A DNA stretch of 64,000 nucleotides from Urophycis tenuis (GCA_036785325.1 JAXIVH010000017.1:2356557-2420556); one strand, 5' to 3'. Positions 1 to 13,919 are shown, numbered from the stretch's first letter. Translations and numbers: made by a program. The notes: a model not told the origin generated them from the letters alone.

Positions 1-1320
1 AGACTTGAAAGAAAGGGGCCCTGTCGTTTGTAGCATGTCCCCGAGGAGATGTTTACAACAAAAATGGTAAATAAAACTGAATTTCCTTTATTCGATTCGG
101 TGGCAACAACTATACCGTGTTTGTGTGCACACTCTTTTTTTTTTTCTTTTTTTTTTCTTTCCCCCTCCGCCAGGTTAAATACAGGGTGTACCCGGGCTGT
201 GAAATGTAAATCAGCTAGGTTCACCTGACTGTACACTGTCATGTGAAGCTCTAAAAGGAGAAACCAGTTCCTGGTTCTGCATGTCAAATGTCTATTAAAA
301 GGCCTTTGAACACATCGCGGCACTGTTTTCCGTGATGTGTTCCCGAAGTCCCAAAGGGGGGGATGTATGCGTTGTGGTAGAGTTGTGACAAAACGCATAT
401 GTCCCGCTTAGAATTTGAAGGAGTTTGTGGGTTTATCACACCACAAAAAAAAAAAACCAACGCTTTATTTGCGCGAATAGATCTACAGAGGATTCAACCA
501 ATTAGCGGCATGACAGATTGGTTAAACGTGCAGGAAGGAAAAGATCAAGGACAAGAATCAGTTTGTAATGAGCCCCGGGCACGACGGCGAAAACTTTCTG
601 GGTGCTGAGTTTGTTTTGTACTCTTGCGGTCTCATCCAATGACTTTTTTTTCCCTGCTTGCATCTCTCTCAAAGTTCAAGGACAGGGGGCAGCTTCACAG
701 AACATTGTGTGTCTGTGAAAACCTGTCTGACTCCAGTCCACACTATTAAAGAAAAAAAAGGGATGGGCACAGACTAAGCATGCTTTATTCCTCGATTTCT
801 TTTTTTCTTCTTCTTCTTTACTATCGAAGGGTTTACAAAAACTCTAACCTTCTCATCTTGAGAGGAGAACCTTTGCAAGTTCTGGGATGTTTGGCGAGTT
901 GATATTACAAATAGAGCCATGGGACTTTTTTTTTTTTGTTATCTAAGAAGTCACGGTGACTACAGGCCCTAAATATTAAACCCAGGGGCTGTTTGGAAGT
1001 CCAAGTGGAAACCATTTCACAGTCCACCCAAAGTCCAAAACAACCTACTCGTTACTGACACTTTTTCCGGCGCGAACGGAGGCTGGGGCCTAATCTGCGG
1101 GTGGACACGCCCACTTGTGATGTCGCAAGCGGATCGATTTTTTGTTCTTCTCAAAATGGCTGATAACGACTCATCAACCCCCACCTGGCCTTTTTTAAAG
1201 TGACCTTTTTTCTCCATCATCCTCTCATCTACCCAACCTCGCCTCACAGCCGTCCCTGTCCCGTTTATCGACTACCCCATCGGGTCGTGTCTTTCCTTTT
1301 TTCTTCTTCTTCTCCTTTTT
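1..1320. other. Non-coding flank, no gene seen
   Basis: No supportable gene is visible. The stretch has T-rich and A-rich homopolymers (for example around 137-160, 447-458 and 925-940) and mixed unique sequence. The open frame at 399-608 runs through a poly(A) tract, is short, and shows no recognisable domain, so I treat it as chance. Confidence 0.6.
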
Positions 1321-1600
1321 TTTTCTTTTTCGGTCATGCCGCCAATTAGCATAACGAACCGAACCGGCGGGAGTCGCGCTCCTCCTCCTCCGGCGACGAG
1401 GGAGGGAGCCGCGGGAGAGGGCCCCCGCGGTGACCTTCGCGTCCGCACCGGCGGTTGCGGCCCATTACGTAATTAGCCTCGTTAGGCGACGGGGCAGCGC
1501 ACCTGCTGAGGCAGCAGTCAGCCGACAGCCAATCCGCGGCGCACCGCTCGCGCTCGGTCGCGATCCCTCAGGACGCGAGGCACCCTGTCTGACTGAGCAC
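1321..1600. promoter_or_regulatory. CpG-rich patch with homeodomain-like and CCAAT motifs
   Basis: This 280-bp block is rich in CpG compared with the AT-rich DNA on both sides. It contains CCAATTAGC at about 1342-1350, TTACGTAATTAG at 1465-1476 (overlapping CRE/bZIP-like and TAAT homeodomain-type cores) and a CCAAT box at 1529-1533. A frame of 89 codons crosses it but matches nothing I know. A CpG-island promoter or a conserved enhancer would both fit. No first exon can be seen, so function is inferred from composition and motifs only. Confidence 0.35.
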
Positions 1601-2219
1601 ACTCTTAATTGGATCTATGGGGCCACGGACAATCGCACACGTTTAGCTAATATTCCAGCGGGGACCCGGAGCGCGTGGCCTGGAAAGCCGTTCACCTGAC
1701 ACTACCTTGCAATCGGGTGCAATCCGAAAGATTGATTTTCTAAAGGTTGTGAGCCTGGACTATGGCGGCATGTGTTAGAGAAGGTGAGATTAATTTAGTA
1801 TTGAACATGCTTTTAGGGTTTAGATTTAGATTTGGCGTATATTTATTGGTATTGTATAGGTATTATATTTTATCATTTGACCTCGTTCTGCCAAAGTACT
1901 TTTAAGGGACTATTATGTTACCACCAGCGTCATGGTGATGAGCCATTCAAAAAATCTATCCATTTGTGACATCATAAGTAGGGCATGCTCCCTCGGCCAA
2001 TCAAAATAGCACCAGGCAGTAATATAAACCCCTTTAAGATTGTATTAATAAAACATACTGTATTTATTACCATGTGCTGTGGCTCGTAACTCAAGATGAG
2101 ATTTTATGGCACAGGACTTCCAGATGAAGTAAAAGGAATGCTCTGAGACTACATAAGGACAACAACAAACAAAACATGACCGTGGGGTATCATCAGACGT
2201 TTGTTTGCACACTTTCTGT
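1601..2219. other. AT-rich non-coding stretch
   Basis: AT-rich, with no gene or clear repeat. It includes a GTGACATCATAAG motif near 1965-1977 that resembles motifs near 11.86 kb and 34.8-34.9 kb. This may mark a dispersed repeat family but is too short to assign. Confidence 0.4.
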
Positions 2220-2419
2220 NNNNNNNNNNNNNNNNNNNNNNNNNNNNNNNNNNNNNNNNNNNNNNNNNNNNNNNNNNNNNNNNNNNNNNNNNNNNNNNNN
2301 NNNNNNNNNNNNNNNNNNNNNNNNNNNNNNNNNNNNNNNNNNNNNNNNNNNNNNNNNNNNNNNNNNNNNNNNNNNNNNNNNNNNNNNNNNNNNNNNNNNN
2401 NNNNNNNNNNNNNNNNNNN
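2220..2419. other. Assembly gap of exactly 200 N
   Basis: All bases from 2220 to 2419 are N. The round length indicates a placeholder of arbitrary size between joined contigs, so the true distance and content are unknown. Frames spanning the gap are meaningless. Confidence 0.99.
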
Positions 2420-3145
2420 TTTCTGTGTATCCGGTGCGATTTTGGATTTTCTGTGTGTGCTCGACAACATGCTATGTTATTTCCTGCGCAAACACTCATC
2501 ACCGTTGTCATTTTCTCAAGTCAGCTATGGTATTTTTGTCTGTTTATACAGTTTTTTTTTGTTGGTGAAAACCTGCTTCGTGTTTGGATGAGCTGAACCT
2601 TGGACGTGTTGTCTAAGGCTCTACATTCTCCGTATGAAGGCTGTTTTCCTTTCAAAGACCCTTCACCTTGAGGGGGGGATGAAGCCAAATCCAATCTAAA
2701 TTCTGCCATAAAGTTTTTGTTTGTTATATTTTGCCCCAATCCATAAGCCTCAGAAATCAGACTTTAGATTAATATCTAAAGTAAGTCTGATGGCAGATGA
2801 GGTCAATTCTGAGTGAACGGGGTGATTCACTTTCTTTTGCTTCGTAGTTGTTTCGACCTGTCGTGCCAGTGGTGACGGCGGTCTGTAAACGCGTACTTCC
2901 CAGACACAAACGCGCCCAGCAGTCGTGAGCCGTCAAAAAGTGTAAAGGTTTTAGCAACACTCTGCACACTGGCAACTGTCGAAACACACACATTGAATTC
3001 CCTTCAGAAAGCTTCATCCACTCGCTCAAACGTGCTCTTGGGTAGAATATCCCCGTATCGAAACAGGAAACGAGGTCAAACTCCGCCCATTGAGAGTTGT
3101 TGGTTTCTGGGCCCAGGTCCTGTGTGGTCTCCGTGCAGGAGTTCT
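2420..3145. other. Non-coding, no feature identified
   Basis: Mixed unique sequence after the gap. The 127-codon minus-strand frame at 2769-3152 shows no recognisable domain and ends in the LINE tail, so it is not called as a gene. Confidence 0.5.
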
Positions 3146-3800
3146 GATTCAAGATTCAAGTAAACTTTTCATGAATGTACACAGGACATACACAAAAACC
3201 GAAATGCCGTTTCCCTCGATCCCCGGTGCTAGACAAGCATGCAACTATAAATATAAATATATAAAAATATAAGTACCAAAAAAAATCTAAATAAAAAGGT
3301 GGTCGCGAGTATGTGCAATTGCAATTGTTGTGGACAGTGTAAACAGTAAGAGGTGCAGTATGGAGGGTAATATACAGTAATAAATAAACAGTATGGACAT
3401 AATATAGTATAGTATAAGTATAAAGTATAAACAGTGCAGAAAAGTATGAAGTATGAACAGTGAGTGTATAAACAGTTGTGAAAAGTGTATAAAAAAAGTA
3501 TAAACTTAATGAAGTTATTTAACAGATTTATATACAGTGTGAACAGTGCTAAAGTGTAAAGTGGCTGTGCATGGTGGTGGGGGGTGGTGGGGCTGTGCAT
3601 GGTGGTGGGCGGTGGTGGATGGGTGGCGGTTAAAATCCAGGGGGAGAGAGGGTTATGTGCAGGTGTCCGGGGGTTGAATGGGTGGAGGGGTGGGTGGGGT
3701 TTGGAATGGGAATGGGTGGGGGTTGGTGTCAATGTCGATGTCAATGCTGTCACACAGTGGACTGCTGCATCTGAGATTACAACCATAACAACCCCAAGGT
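3146..3800 (-). mobile_element. LINE 3' end (L2/CR1-like), minus strand
   Basis: Reading the minus strand, the segment ends in a short direct-repeat tail: the + strand shows GATTCAAGATTCAAG at 3146-3160. Such tails terminate many fish L2/CR1-type non-LTR retrotransposons. Immediately inside are the oligo-A/T-rich stretch and a GAAATGCCGTTTCCC-type segment (3200-3216) often seen in these 3' UTRs. A long AGTATAAACAGTG-like, internally repetitive UTR (about 3320-3560) follows, then a G-rich part (3570-3730). No reverse transcriptase frame is present, so this is a 5'-truncated copy. The inner boundary near 3800 is approximate. The terminus closely resembles that of the + strand copy near 33.4 kb. 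Confidence 0.65.
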
Positions 3801-6600
3801 AGCTCATAGCACATTGGTAGCTTAAGTATGTGGTGGCTTGTTGCAACTGTATTACTACTCAAACATTTTAAGTAAAAGACACAGACTGTGACTATAGATC
3901 CATAGGATGTGGCATAATATTGTCAACGATCATTATGCAATTGGCTGCTATATATTTTTTATTTTTATACGGTTTTCATGAGAACCGTGATTATCGTCAG
4001 AACAAAGATATGTCAGCGTCATCGGCGTCCATGTTTTGAGCTATGAGATCTGTGGATGAGTGGACACCGGGCAGAACGAGCGGAAACGAGGTGTCATCAG
4101 GCTGACCGTCAAGGCGCTTCACCGATTGATGTCCCCTCGTGGACCCTGTGCTTTTCTACATGGTGTCCATGGCAACTGACAACTCATACAGTTGGTGCAC
4201 AATGTATTCATGGCTTTACAGGGAAAGTTATATTAGGGCAGTAGTGGCACGGTGTAGTTAATGTGATGGGGGGGGAAAAAAGAGAGAAAAAAAAACAAAT
4301 GCTGTGATGATGTAACAAAGAGCAGCTTGATGGTAACACATTACTGGAGTGCGGAGTGTTGTTAGGGACATTTAAATTGGCCTATTGTTGACTAACGAAT
4401 AGATAAAACTTGAACTGAAAACTTTTAGTTTTATAGAGAAAAGGAGTCGTGAAGCAATGGTAATAGGCTATAATAGGCTAAATAAAATATGTATGTACAT
4501 GCAATAGTTAGGTACAATAGGACAATATACATCCTTACATACAAATCTATATATTAATCAAGATGCAGCCTATATTGCTTTAGAGCTGGGAACTTAACAC
4601 AATCTTGCAAGTGGTTTCCAAACTGCTACAGAATCTTACATGAAAAAGGCGTTCTGCACAACAACTCAAGAGTCATGTCAAGATTCGACGTCTTGACACG
4701 GTTTTTATTTCATCTTGGCATGTGAAACGCATGCAGTTGAGAGTACATGGCAATAAAAAAAAAAAAAAACAACTTCATGCGAATAGCAGACAACACATGA
4801 ATGGAGCCGTCATGTATTCACAGTTCACCTGTGAGGCGAGTTCACATGGTGGCACAGTTATTTTTTCCCCAGTGTTCCACATATTATACAACCCAAAGCG
4901 TTTTTTTTTTTGCGCGACGCTAGTATTTGTGTGGCCTGCACCCGTACCTCACACAAGCACGACTCCTGCTCTGCTTCGCCTCTGCCTCCCGCAGACACTA
5001 AGCCATTAGCCCATTATTACATTCAAAGTATAAATGATGTCATTCTTTAATATGAAAATTGTTGGCCTTTGGAGTTGCGCGTGTTGTTTGGTAAGCAGTT
5101 CCCAAACACGCGGGAACATGATACTGTAGGCTACACTGTCCTACTCCACTTGCACTTACAGGCACATCAATGCTCATTTTATGATTGAATTGCCGAACGT
5201 GATCACTTCAAAGAGAATAACATGACACCCGCGGCACGCGGAGATCAATACAAATTAGCTCCACGCCTCCATTTACAAAAGTGATGATGCTGTCAAATGT
5301 AGCCGGGGTCCTATCATTCACGGCAACAAAGAGCCTCTCTGGAAGGAAAAGTGAGAAATAATGACAATTAGACGCTCGTGTTTACCAGATTAACAGGGAG
5401 ATAAATAACGGGTTGGAAATGGGGTCGAAAATACGGGCATCCGATTTTCGGTTGATTGGTGGATGCTCCGGGGAACTGATGAAAATGCAATTTAAAAAAA
5501 TGGTTCTTTTGGTTTTTGTTTGTTTTTAATTTGATGGCTGGATATTAGAGAGTAATTGAAGCCCGCACTGCATATTACAACATCATTGGAGATACAGTGG
5601 GGTGCAACAGCTGCCACATTAGGGACATCTGTTTGCTTGTGTGTCAAAAGACGAATAAAATCAAGTCAAATTCATCCTAACTTCTGTGGGTGATTTTGGT
5701 GGTTTCTGCAATTTTTAAAGGGGATATTTTTAGGTTGGCAATTCCCCACTTACCCAGATGATAATTATTAGAGATCCTTTCCAGAAATCATACTTTAGAA
5801 ATATATATAATGAAATGAATGCATAAATATTAAAACATTTTCAGACTACACATTTCAAAACTGACCTTCTCCAGGAATGAGGACCCTCAGCAACCGAATA
5901 CTGATGTTCTCGAGAAAGCACACTCTAGAAAGCCAACGATCGAAGAGAACACATTAATGAGAAGAAACTACATAAATAAATATGACATGTTCACCGTAAT
6001 ATAAATTTCAAACTCCAACCTCACCTTGGAATCCTCTACAAATTAGATGTTTAAAGTATCAAAATCTTCCCACTCACACTCATGAGCAATGTAAACAGGG
6101 TTGGGGGGGGGGGAAAGAAAACAGCCCACATACGTTTGTTTGTTTGGTACTCAAACCGAAAAAGGGTTGTTGGAGAATACAGACACAGAAATAGGAAGAT
6201 GTAGCCGTTTGAGAAGTTCAGGAAGGCTTCCTATTAAATTGGCTTGCCACACCGCTCAAACTACAAGAGATTGGATGGCAAAAAAAAAAGAAAGAAGAGA
6301 AAAGATTTCTGACATGTCTGAGATGGTGTCTGTCTTCAGAGGCACCGGGAAAACAAAATGGAAATCCCTCAGTTATAGGATCCTAGTCATAGACGATCAG
6401 CCACGCTAGCACCAATTTTCCAGGCAAATTAACCTCACATCCGTCTTTCGGCCTCGGGAGATCGGATCTGATTCCCACCTACCGCGTGTTATCAGAAATG
6501 GCTTGGTGCAAGCCGCAATACAACCGCATTCAAAACGGGCAACCTTTATTGGTATGAACACAGAAAACAATCACAAATGTAGTTAAATAAAAAAACATGA
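3801..6600. other. AT-rich intergenic DNA, no gene seen
   Basis: Mostly unique AT-rich sequence with small poly(A) and poly(T) runs and a G10 at about 6103-6112. Frames at 4722-5009 and 6101-6409 cross homopolymers and have no recognisable domain. Some parts (for example 5180-5400) look non-repetitive and could be conserved non-coding DNA, but one sequence cannot show that. Confidence 0.5.
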
Positions 6601-9600
6601 TCTTTTACGCTGTTTTTTTTTTTTTTTTTTTTTTGGGGGGGTGGGGATTTCCATTTACATTACGTTGAATTTCTTCGAAATTCAGCGAAATTTGAATCCG
6701 TTGGAGGCGTGATGGGATATTTTCAGGCCTATGTTCTGTGTCCGCCTTCTATGGGCATTCAGGGCAGCAGTGGCCCGGTTGCCTGAGATAAGTCAGAGCT
6801 CACTCTTTTCCAGAGCACCGGTGCAACAAGGTGCTCGGGGCACTGCCAGTGTGGTCACTGAAAGCTGTTAACATGGGCTCTCTCAACCGGCGCGCCAGGG
6901 ACACAGGCGGCACATCCACCCTTTCCATTTTGTGTGTCAACGTTGCTGTTCTGCGGTGCCACAGCTTGAAGCGCAGATCTATCGAAATACCACCACCCAC
7001 CCACCCTCCAGCCCCATCACTCTATACATCCAAATCGGCTTCCGACTCACTGAACAAACCAGGTTGTCGCCCCCAGCGCCCCCATAAAAAAAAAAACCCA
7101 CGTTCTTCCCATTCCCCATTGCGATTACCTAATGTATGTAAACTCCAGGAAAAGCAGGGTGACTGACCACCTTTGGCAGTACGATGTAGGTCAGGGCAAC
7201 AATCGTCTATTCAATGGATGGAATGTGCGTCGGGTGGCTTAAAATCCAACGCAGGACGGTATGTCGGGCATAAGGTCTTTCTGCAAACAGATGGGTTAGC
7301 GCTCCTGTGTGTATATAGCCAGGCCTCTCGAGCACCCCGGTCAGGGCTTCCTCTCTGCAAATCACCTTGACAGCTACTGCTGGAGATCAGCCTTGCGGGC
7401 AACAGCAGTGCCAGCGTGGGGCAGAATGTTCCCGTTGATGGAGATGGTTTTTTGGGGTTATGTGGTTAGAGACCCTGCTTCAGCCATGATACATCAAGTC
7501 ACTTGCTGATAACAATTGGTGCGTGTGTGTGTGTGTGTGTGTGTGTCTATATATAGTGTGGGGTGGGGGGGGGGGGGGGGGGGGGGGAGCTGAATTTGAA
7601 AAATGGCACGGTTGTGATTAAACGCGTAAACAAAGATGGCTGGAAGTTTTGCAGCGCTCGATTGACTCGATCTCGGGTGTCGACGCCAACCACTGGCGTT
7701 CCGTCTTCCAAACAGCTTCACACGAGGAATGCGTCGAGTGCAACGCGCAGGGGGAAAAAAAAAAAAGTCATGGCGACTTCATTTGCATGACACAACAACA
7801 TGGCCGTCGAGTCATTTGTCTAGCTTGCGCGACAGACGAACGTATAGGCCGATGAATCCTGAGGATTCATTCCAGTGTCACGCTAAGTGATTGCGGTGGG
7901 CCGAGGAAGGTAAACAACCCACCCCCGACTCCTCCTTGCGCACCACACAGGCGCTGCCTCGACATCGAGCTGACTGTGAGCCGCAGTGTCGGGTGGAGAA
8001 CCGGGCCATCGACGGTGCAGTGCTTCACGACAGGTGTCGCTGGTCACCGTCCCTGGCCTCAGCTCACTGGCGATTGGTCGACGGTTAACGAGTCAGCTTT
8101 AAAAGCCAGTTGTTTTTTAGGTTAAAGGCTGACTCATTAACCTGAAGGGCCAAAAGACGGCTCATGGTTTGAGAAGTTTAGTGATTGAGAAGTCACTTTC
8201 CTTCGAAATAAGATCAATTCCACATTGACAACTGTTCCTGTGCGTTATTCACATTCACTGACGCACGCTGTCTATACTGCCGCCTAAAAGTCGAGCCATC
8301 GCGCGTGTCATTTTCACCCAACAAACTGAAACATTACCCAGCATGCCGTAGAAGCAAATACACAGCCATCGTACAATTCATGATCCCGTTCAATGGGATC
8401 AAACGACCGATAATACCCAGTTTTGTATTGAAAAGCATTGCCGAAGAAAGAGCCGTTTGTTGGCCGAAAAAAAAAGAGCCGGCTCCCACGGTTGAGGCGA
8501 GCCAAGTGATTTGACTCACTGAAAGGAACCCGGCTGTATAGGTCTGTGCGTAGCGTAGAGTAGAGTAGCCTAGCTGCATCTTGAAAAACGCGGCACAGGA
8601 GCCCACACGCTTGGCTCCACAGCGAAGGACTGGTTATATAGCCTTGGGTTGGGGGGTTAGTTGTTTTTCTGTGTGTGTGTGTGTGTGTGTTTGCTTGCTC
8701 TTCATCTGACATAACTGCTCGCACAAGAGCTTCTTTTGGTTGACGGCGGAGCCGCGCTGAGGGCTCCGAGGTTTTGCTCGCGCGCCGGCTTTGAGAGGAC
8801 GGGCGTCGACTCGGCTATTTCGGGGAGAACTTTCGGCGAGATTGTCGATGCTTTCGGTGGATGGCGTGCTTCTGCCTTTTGTATGCGCCGCGCAGCGCCA
8901 GTGGAAAACGGCGGGGGGCGGTGGGTGGGGGGGGGGGGGGGGGGGGGGGCAAGGCTCGCACTACTCTGAAACCAGGGTAATATTTCCGGATCTAACGCTG
9001 ACTTACTTCAATGAGACAGATAGGCTTGGAACTGACAGGGAAATGAAAGCGAACGGGGAGACCCACGCAGACGCTCTCGCACACTGCTGGAGGAGAAGTT
9101 TTTGTCTGCCTTCAGAACTCCTGGCGTAGAGTCTGGGTGACAAATGTTCCAGGCCAATGCATTCGTTTCTATGGGGTAGCAGCTGTGATCACCCCGGTCT
9201 GTCAAAAGGAGCAATAGGAAATTACCAGAGCAAAACACCCAGCCTTTGTGGGAAGGTTCGTATAATATATACCTTAACAAAGTTAAGTGCTAGGTGCTGT
9301 AAGGTGTAAGGACAATCATTGGAGTGTAATTGGTGAGCTCTGTGAGAGACTCTCGTTCCCGTTGACCGGGTCTGCCTCTGTGTGGGACGATTTAGATGGG
9401 GAGGCCACTCCCACACGTGCTTTCTGACCAATCAAGGCACCTCCTCCCTCATTTGGTTTGGGGAATCTATCTTGCATGTGTCAAGCACAGGGGGGACTGA
9501 ATGTAAGGCAGGGAGGGAGGGAGCAAAACAAGTTTGATTGTTGTTAATTTTCAAACGTTGCCTTCTGCCTCATCCTTTAAAACTCTCAAATCCTACCTAC

Positions 9601-9660
9601 ATCACCTGGTTGGCCACCCCCCCCCCCCCCCCCCCCCCCACCCCCCCCCCCTTCTGCAGA
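6601..9660. other. Intergenic DNA with G/C homopolymers and TG microsatellites
   Basis: Contains a long poly(T) near 6611-6634, TG repeats at about 7523-7546 and 8671-8690, G23 at 7565-7587, G23 at 8927-8949, C23 at 9617-9639 and C11 at 9641-9651. At 8072-8105 an inverted CCAAT (GATTGG) precedes a TTTAAAAG box by about 25 bp in promoter-like order, but no gene follows. No reading frame here is convincing. Confidence 0.5.
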
Positions 9661-10675
9661 ATAAACACCCCACTACACTGGAGCTGTGAATAGAATGACA
9701 AGTCACACTGACCCAAGCTTCAGCAACACAGGAACAGACAGTCATTTGTGTCTCTTCACGTGTGAAACGGGTTATCTGTTCAGGCAGACGGCATTGCACC
9801 TGCAACCTGCCCCCAGCGGCGTGCACACTGGTTCATCCAGGGGTACTTCTAGGTTAGAGGGATGGGGGGATGGGGGGGGGGGGGGATTGTGGCGAGGATA
9901 AGGAGTGAGATGTGTGGAGAGAGAAGCCCACGGGTGATTGGCCTTTGGGTGGGAGACACCCAAAGGCATCGGAAAACACGCATTTCCTCCTCCCTCGATT
10001 TGTCATAATTTTCTCTCTATCTCTCTATCTACTCTGTGTGTCTCTTTCTACTTCCAACCCCCCCCGCCCTCCCCCCTCTGCCCTCAAACCATCTTCACAT
10101 CGTGGTCTGGTTTCCTGTACTCGGAGCGTGGATGTTTGTCGCCACCTGCCACTCGGCTGCAAATCAAATCAAACGAAGGCAAACCAGGCGGGCAGGGGCC
10201 TTTGGCGAGTGTCTCCTTTTCATCCTTCAATCGTTTCAACCGTTTCCCTCCAAAATCAGTTTTTTTTTGTCTGCTCCTCACACCTAGTAATTATTCCTCA
10301 TCTTTAATTCTGTTTAATTTCTGACTTTACGTGCGTTCTTTTTATTGATGGTTTTTTTAAACCCTGGATGACTTGAAAGCCAACCCTCCCCGTTGGCAAT
10401 TAACTCTCCATTTTTAATACACTTATCGTCGACGTGATGATGAGGGGTTGACTTTGCTACCCATTGCTCAATTGACAACTGAAACAAATGGTAGCCTTGG
10501 ATGACATTTTGGAGATGATAGATTTCCACATGTTTGACTAACGCTGCATACATGCTGTACTTAATTCAATTCTATGTCATATATTTTTTAACTGTTACTA
10601 TTTATTATCATTGAGTGTCTAATAACAAAATAATAATCAAGAGAACAACGAAGTGAGAATAATTGGTAAAATATT

Positions 10676-10709
<34 letters not shown>

Positions 10710-13080
10710 GTGACAATATTTCAAGACATCTTGGATGAGATTGTAAATATTGAATGTAACCTCCTTGCTCACACTATCAAAATACAACCATAAACATCTA
10801 ATCTACTATTTGTAATGATGTTCATACTCAAGTGATTATAACTGTTATGGTTATAAGTAATTATGGCCTCGGACTTGGAAGGATAATCCCTGTGTGCCGG
10901 TGAACATTGCATTGGTCTAAATATATAAATATATATAATTTATTGTTTAGTAGCTGTCCTTGATTATTAAACTGCACAGCCCTTGTGTTATTAAACATTG
11001 TTGACTTATATTAATGTTTGCAACATCGGTAAAAGCAATCAATTTAAGTGAAGAGGCATAGGTAATCCATCCTCCACAAAATAATCACCAATGTCTTTCA
11101 CAGGAAAATAATTGTGCTCGCCGTTCTATGTCTCTGAAAGTAAAAGCCGCAATATAGCAACACCCCTGCACAGACCACAGCGCTGCCTTTATTTTCAGAG
11201 TAGATAAACCCGACAAATGACCTCTTTCAATTCACCGTGTGCCAAACCGAATGTCCCCAAAACATTTCAGGTCACCGATTTTCCTTTATTTGTTCTTTTA
11301 ACACCTTAAACAACATCAATAGTCCTCGTGGCCGGTGCGATTCTGACCCATATTTAACTGCCCTATTTTCCCAGTGACGCCGGCTTGACAGCCACACAGG
11401 AAAATGTGGCAGGAGCCACTGTTTACGCCCTCCCCCATCCTCCTCACCCCCTGTGCCATGTCCGGCGTTGTGGTTAAATGAGGCCTCGTTTAGACATCCT
11501 GCTCACAGACTCTTAGGGACGTGAATGGCGAACCGGACGAAAAGAGTCAACCGAAATTATCAGTTCTCAGGAAAGACTTTGGAGGACTCTTTGAAGGAGT
11601 GGGAGGTTGTATTTCAGGTGAAGGACATGATGTGATAATTTTCTTGTTTTCATTCTGAGATCCACTTTGTGAAACACTCTTGAAGTGTGTTGCCCACTTC
11701 TACGATGGGTTATTTTTTGTTACCCACAACAGAATATAAATGTGATTCTCTGCGTCGTGCTTAGGCTTCGACATCAGCTACTACTACGACAAGTCATTTC
11801 AAAATCTGTCCATTTATCATCTATTTATCTATATCTTGGTAGACCTTCCCGCCTGTGATGTCATAAATCGTTGCCACTCTAATCATGCGTTGTTGCCATC
11901 TAGAGTCAAAATGATAATGAGATTCAGGATTAAATGAGAAAATGCAAATGGATCAGGGTTAGACAATTCACGCTCAAATTTAGCACCCCAAAATATGCAA
12001 TCTAAAATGCATTTCATTCAATGTTAATGGAAAAATGTTATCTGGCAATTGGGGTTCTCCTATGAGACAAATGCATCTTATCGCCTTTTATGTTTAATTG
12101 AAATCCTTAATTAAAAAACATAAAAAGCTCAATCTGCATCACAACAATGTAAAATCTCGTAACGGTCAAGGCATTTGCTTCTGTTAGCCAGCGGGGGGGT
12201 GGTGTGTGTCAGGGGGGGGCGGGGGGGCGGGGTGGACACTGAGCTCTCCAAGGACTTCAGTCGAGAATCTCGACCGGAGAAGATTACGATCAATTCCCCG
12301 CCTTCCGGGGGCCAGAGCCCGGGCAGAGACCCCCGCGCCGTGCCTGTAACTCATCCGCCAGAGTGAGACTTCAAGGGAGAGGAGAGGAAGGGAGGGAGGA
12401 GAGAGGAGAGGGAGAGACGAACAGACTCATAAAGAGCAGTGAATGGAAGGGGCCCGCGATCAAAGGCTGGGAAGACAAGTCATAATCAAAATGGTCCAAA
12501 CAAACAACTGACAAAAATGGGAGATCAAAGACGCATAAACAGAGATACGGTCTGAGAGCTTTGGCAGCCTGTTTTGTCGAAAGATTTTCTCATTTGCATG
12601 TGTGGGTCGGCGCCGGCACGGTTGCGGGCCGGGTCTGGCGGCGAGCGCGCCACCCGCGCAGACGCGAGCGGCGCCATCCAAGCTAGCCAAAAATAATAAT
12701 GACTTATTGATCATTTCGAGACGGAACAAAGACGGAAAAAAAGCCAGGAGGTATTGACGATGGGAAAATGCCAACAACGGGGCAAAAAGGCCGATTTCCA
12801 GAAGAACCCTATCGAGACTGGCGACCGAAGAACAACAAACGGAACGCTGTTGCCGGACGCCGGCCAGTCCAGCCCCATTCGAGTTGTCAGATTGTTAGGT
12901 TTTTTTTCTCAAAACATTTTTTTCTCAAAACATCGGGTACTTACTGTGGAGCGCTCAACTTGATGTCAAAAACCGTTTGGCCATTACGCTTTGAGTCAGA
13001 AAAATCATCCAAGGAGTCATCGCACACAGGGGGAAAAAAACAACAAGTAGTCACCAACGACAACATCGGAAAACCATCGA
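9661..13080. other. Intergenic DNA: AT-rich core with a flanking CpG patch
   Basis: No gene is recognised. A (TAA)n microsatellite lies at about 10676-10710. From about 10560 to 12130 the DNA is AT-rich and largely non-repetitive. A CpG-rich, G-rich stretch follows at about 12190-12670, including a very GC-rich core at 12601-12670. Frames at 9912-10324 and 12460-12777 have no identifiable domain. Confidence 0.45.
10676..10710. repeat. (TAA)n microsatellite
   Basis: About eleven uninterrupted TAA/AAT units in an AT-rich context. Simple sequence repeat. Confidence 0.9.
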
Positions 13081-13919
13081 CGGCTTCTGCGCGCGCGTGT
13101 GTGCGTGCCTGTGTGTCAGTGTATGTGTGCGCATGTGTGTGTGTGTGCATTTGTGTGGTCTGTGTGTGTGCGTGTGTCCTGTGTGTGTGTGTGTGTGCCT
13201 GTGTGTGTGTGTCTGTGTGCGTGTGTATGTGTGCGTGCGAGCGTGTGTGTGTGTGTGTGCGGGGGTGGTGTGTGGATGAACAGCGGGTGTCTAGGGCTGC
13301 CAATGGACACGGAGGTGGAAGCAGCTTGTTGGAACGGGGGGAGGGGGGGCACAGGGGGGGGGGGGGGGAGGGAGGAGATGTTGTGGCGATGTGATGGCGG
13401 TGGTGTTGCACGGGCTTGTATGGGCTGGTGGAAAGGAGTGAGGGGGGGGGGTTGGTTGGGTGGTACTTGGTGGCAGACACGCTGTGTAATCTGGCCGAGG
13501 AGATATCGGAGGTGGTGGGGAGGGTGGTGGTGGGTGATGGGTCCGCGGGAGGGGTGCACAGAACTTGTGTCTCTGGTGCTTCCAGTTCTGCAGGGGGTGG
13601 AGGTGGGGGGGGGTGGGTGGGGGGGGGGGGGGTGGGGGGGGGGGGTCTGGTCTGGTTCTGGGGGTGTCTCTGTCGGAGACCTGGATGCTTTTCTCGCTGG
13701 TCTGTTGTGTTCGTCCCCTCGCAGCCTGGCCCTCCAGCACTCTGTGTCCGCCGGCTTGTTCCCCAGCGGTGAAGGGGTCCGGTTGTTCTGGGGGCTTATG
13801 TGACTTGACCGTGATGGGGGCCTACGCCGGGCCTCTTGGTTTTTGGTGGGCTCGGACCACCCCCCCCCCCTCCTTCCCTTCTCTGCTTGGTTGCTGATAG
13901 GTGGCTGCTGTTGTTTGGG

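Noticed and set aside
2045..2596. Frames spanning the N gap
   Set aside because: They consist mostly of unknown residues across an arbitrary-length gap.
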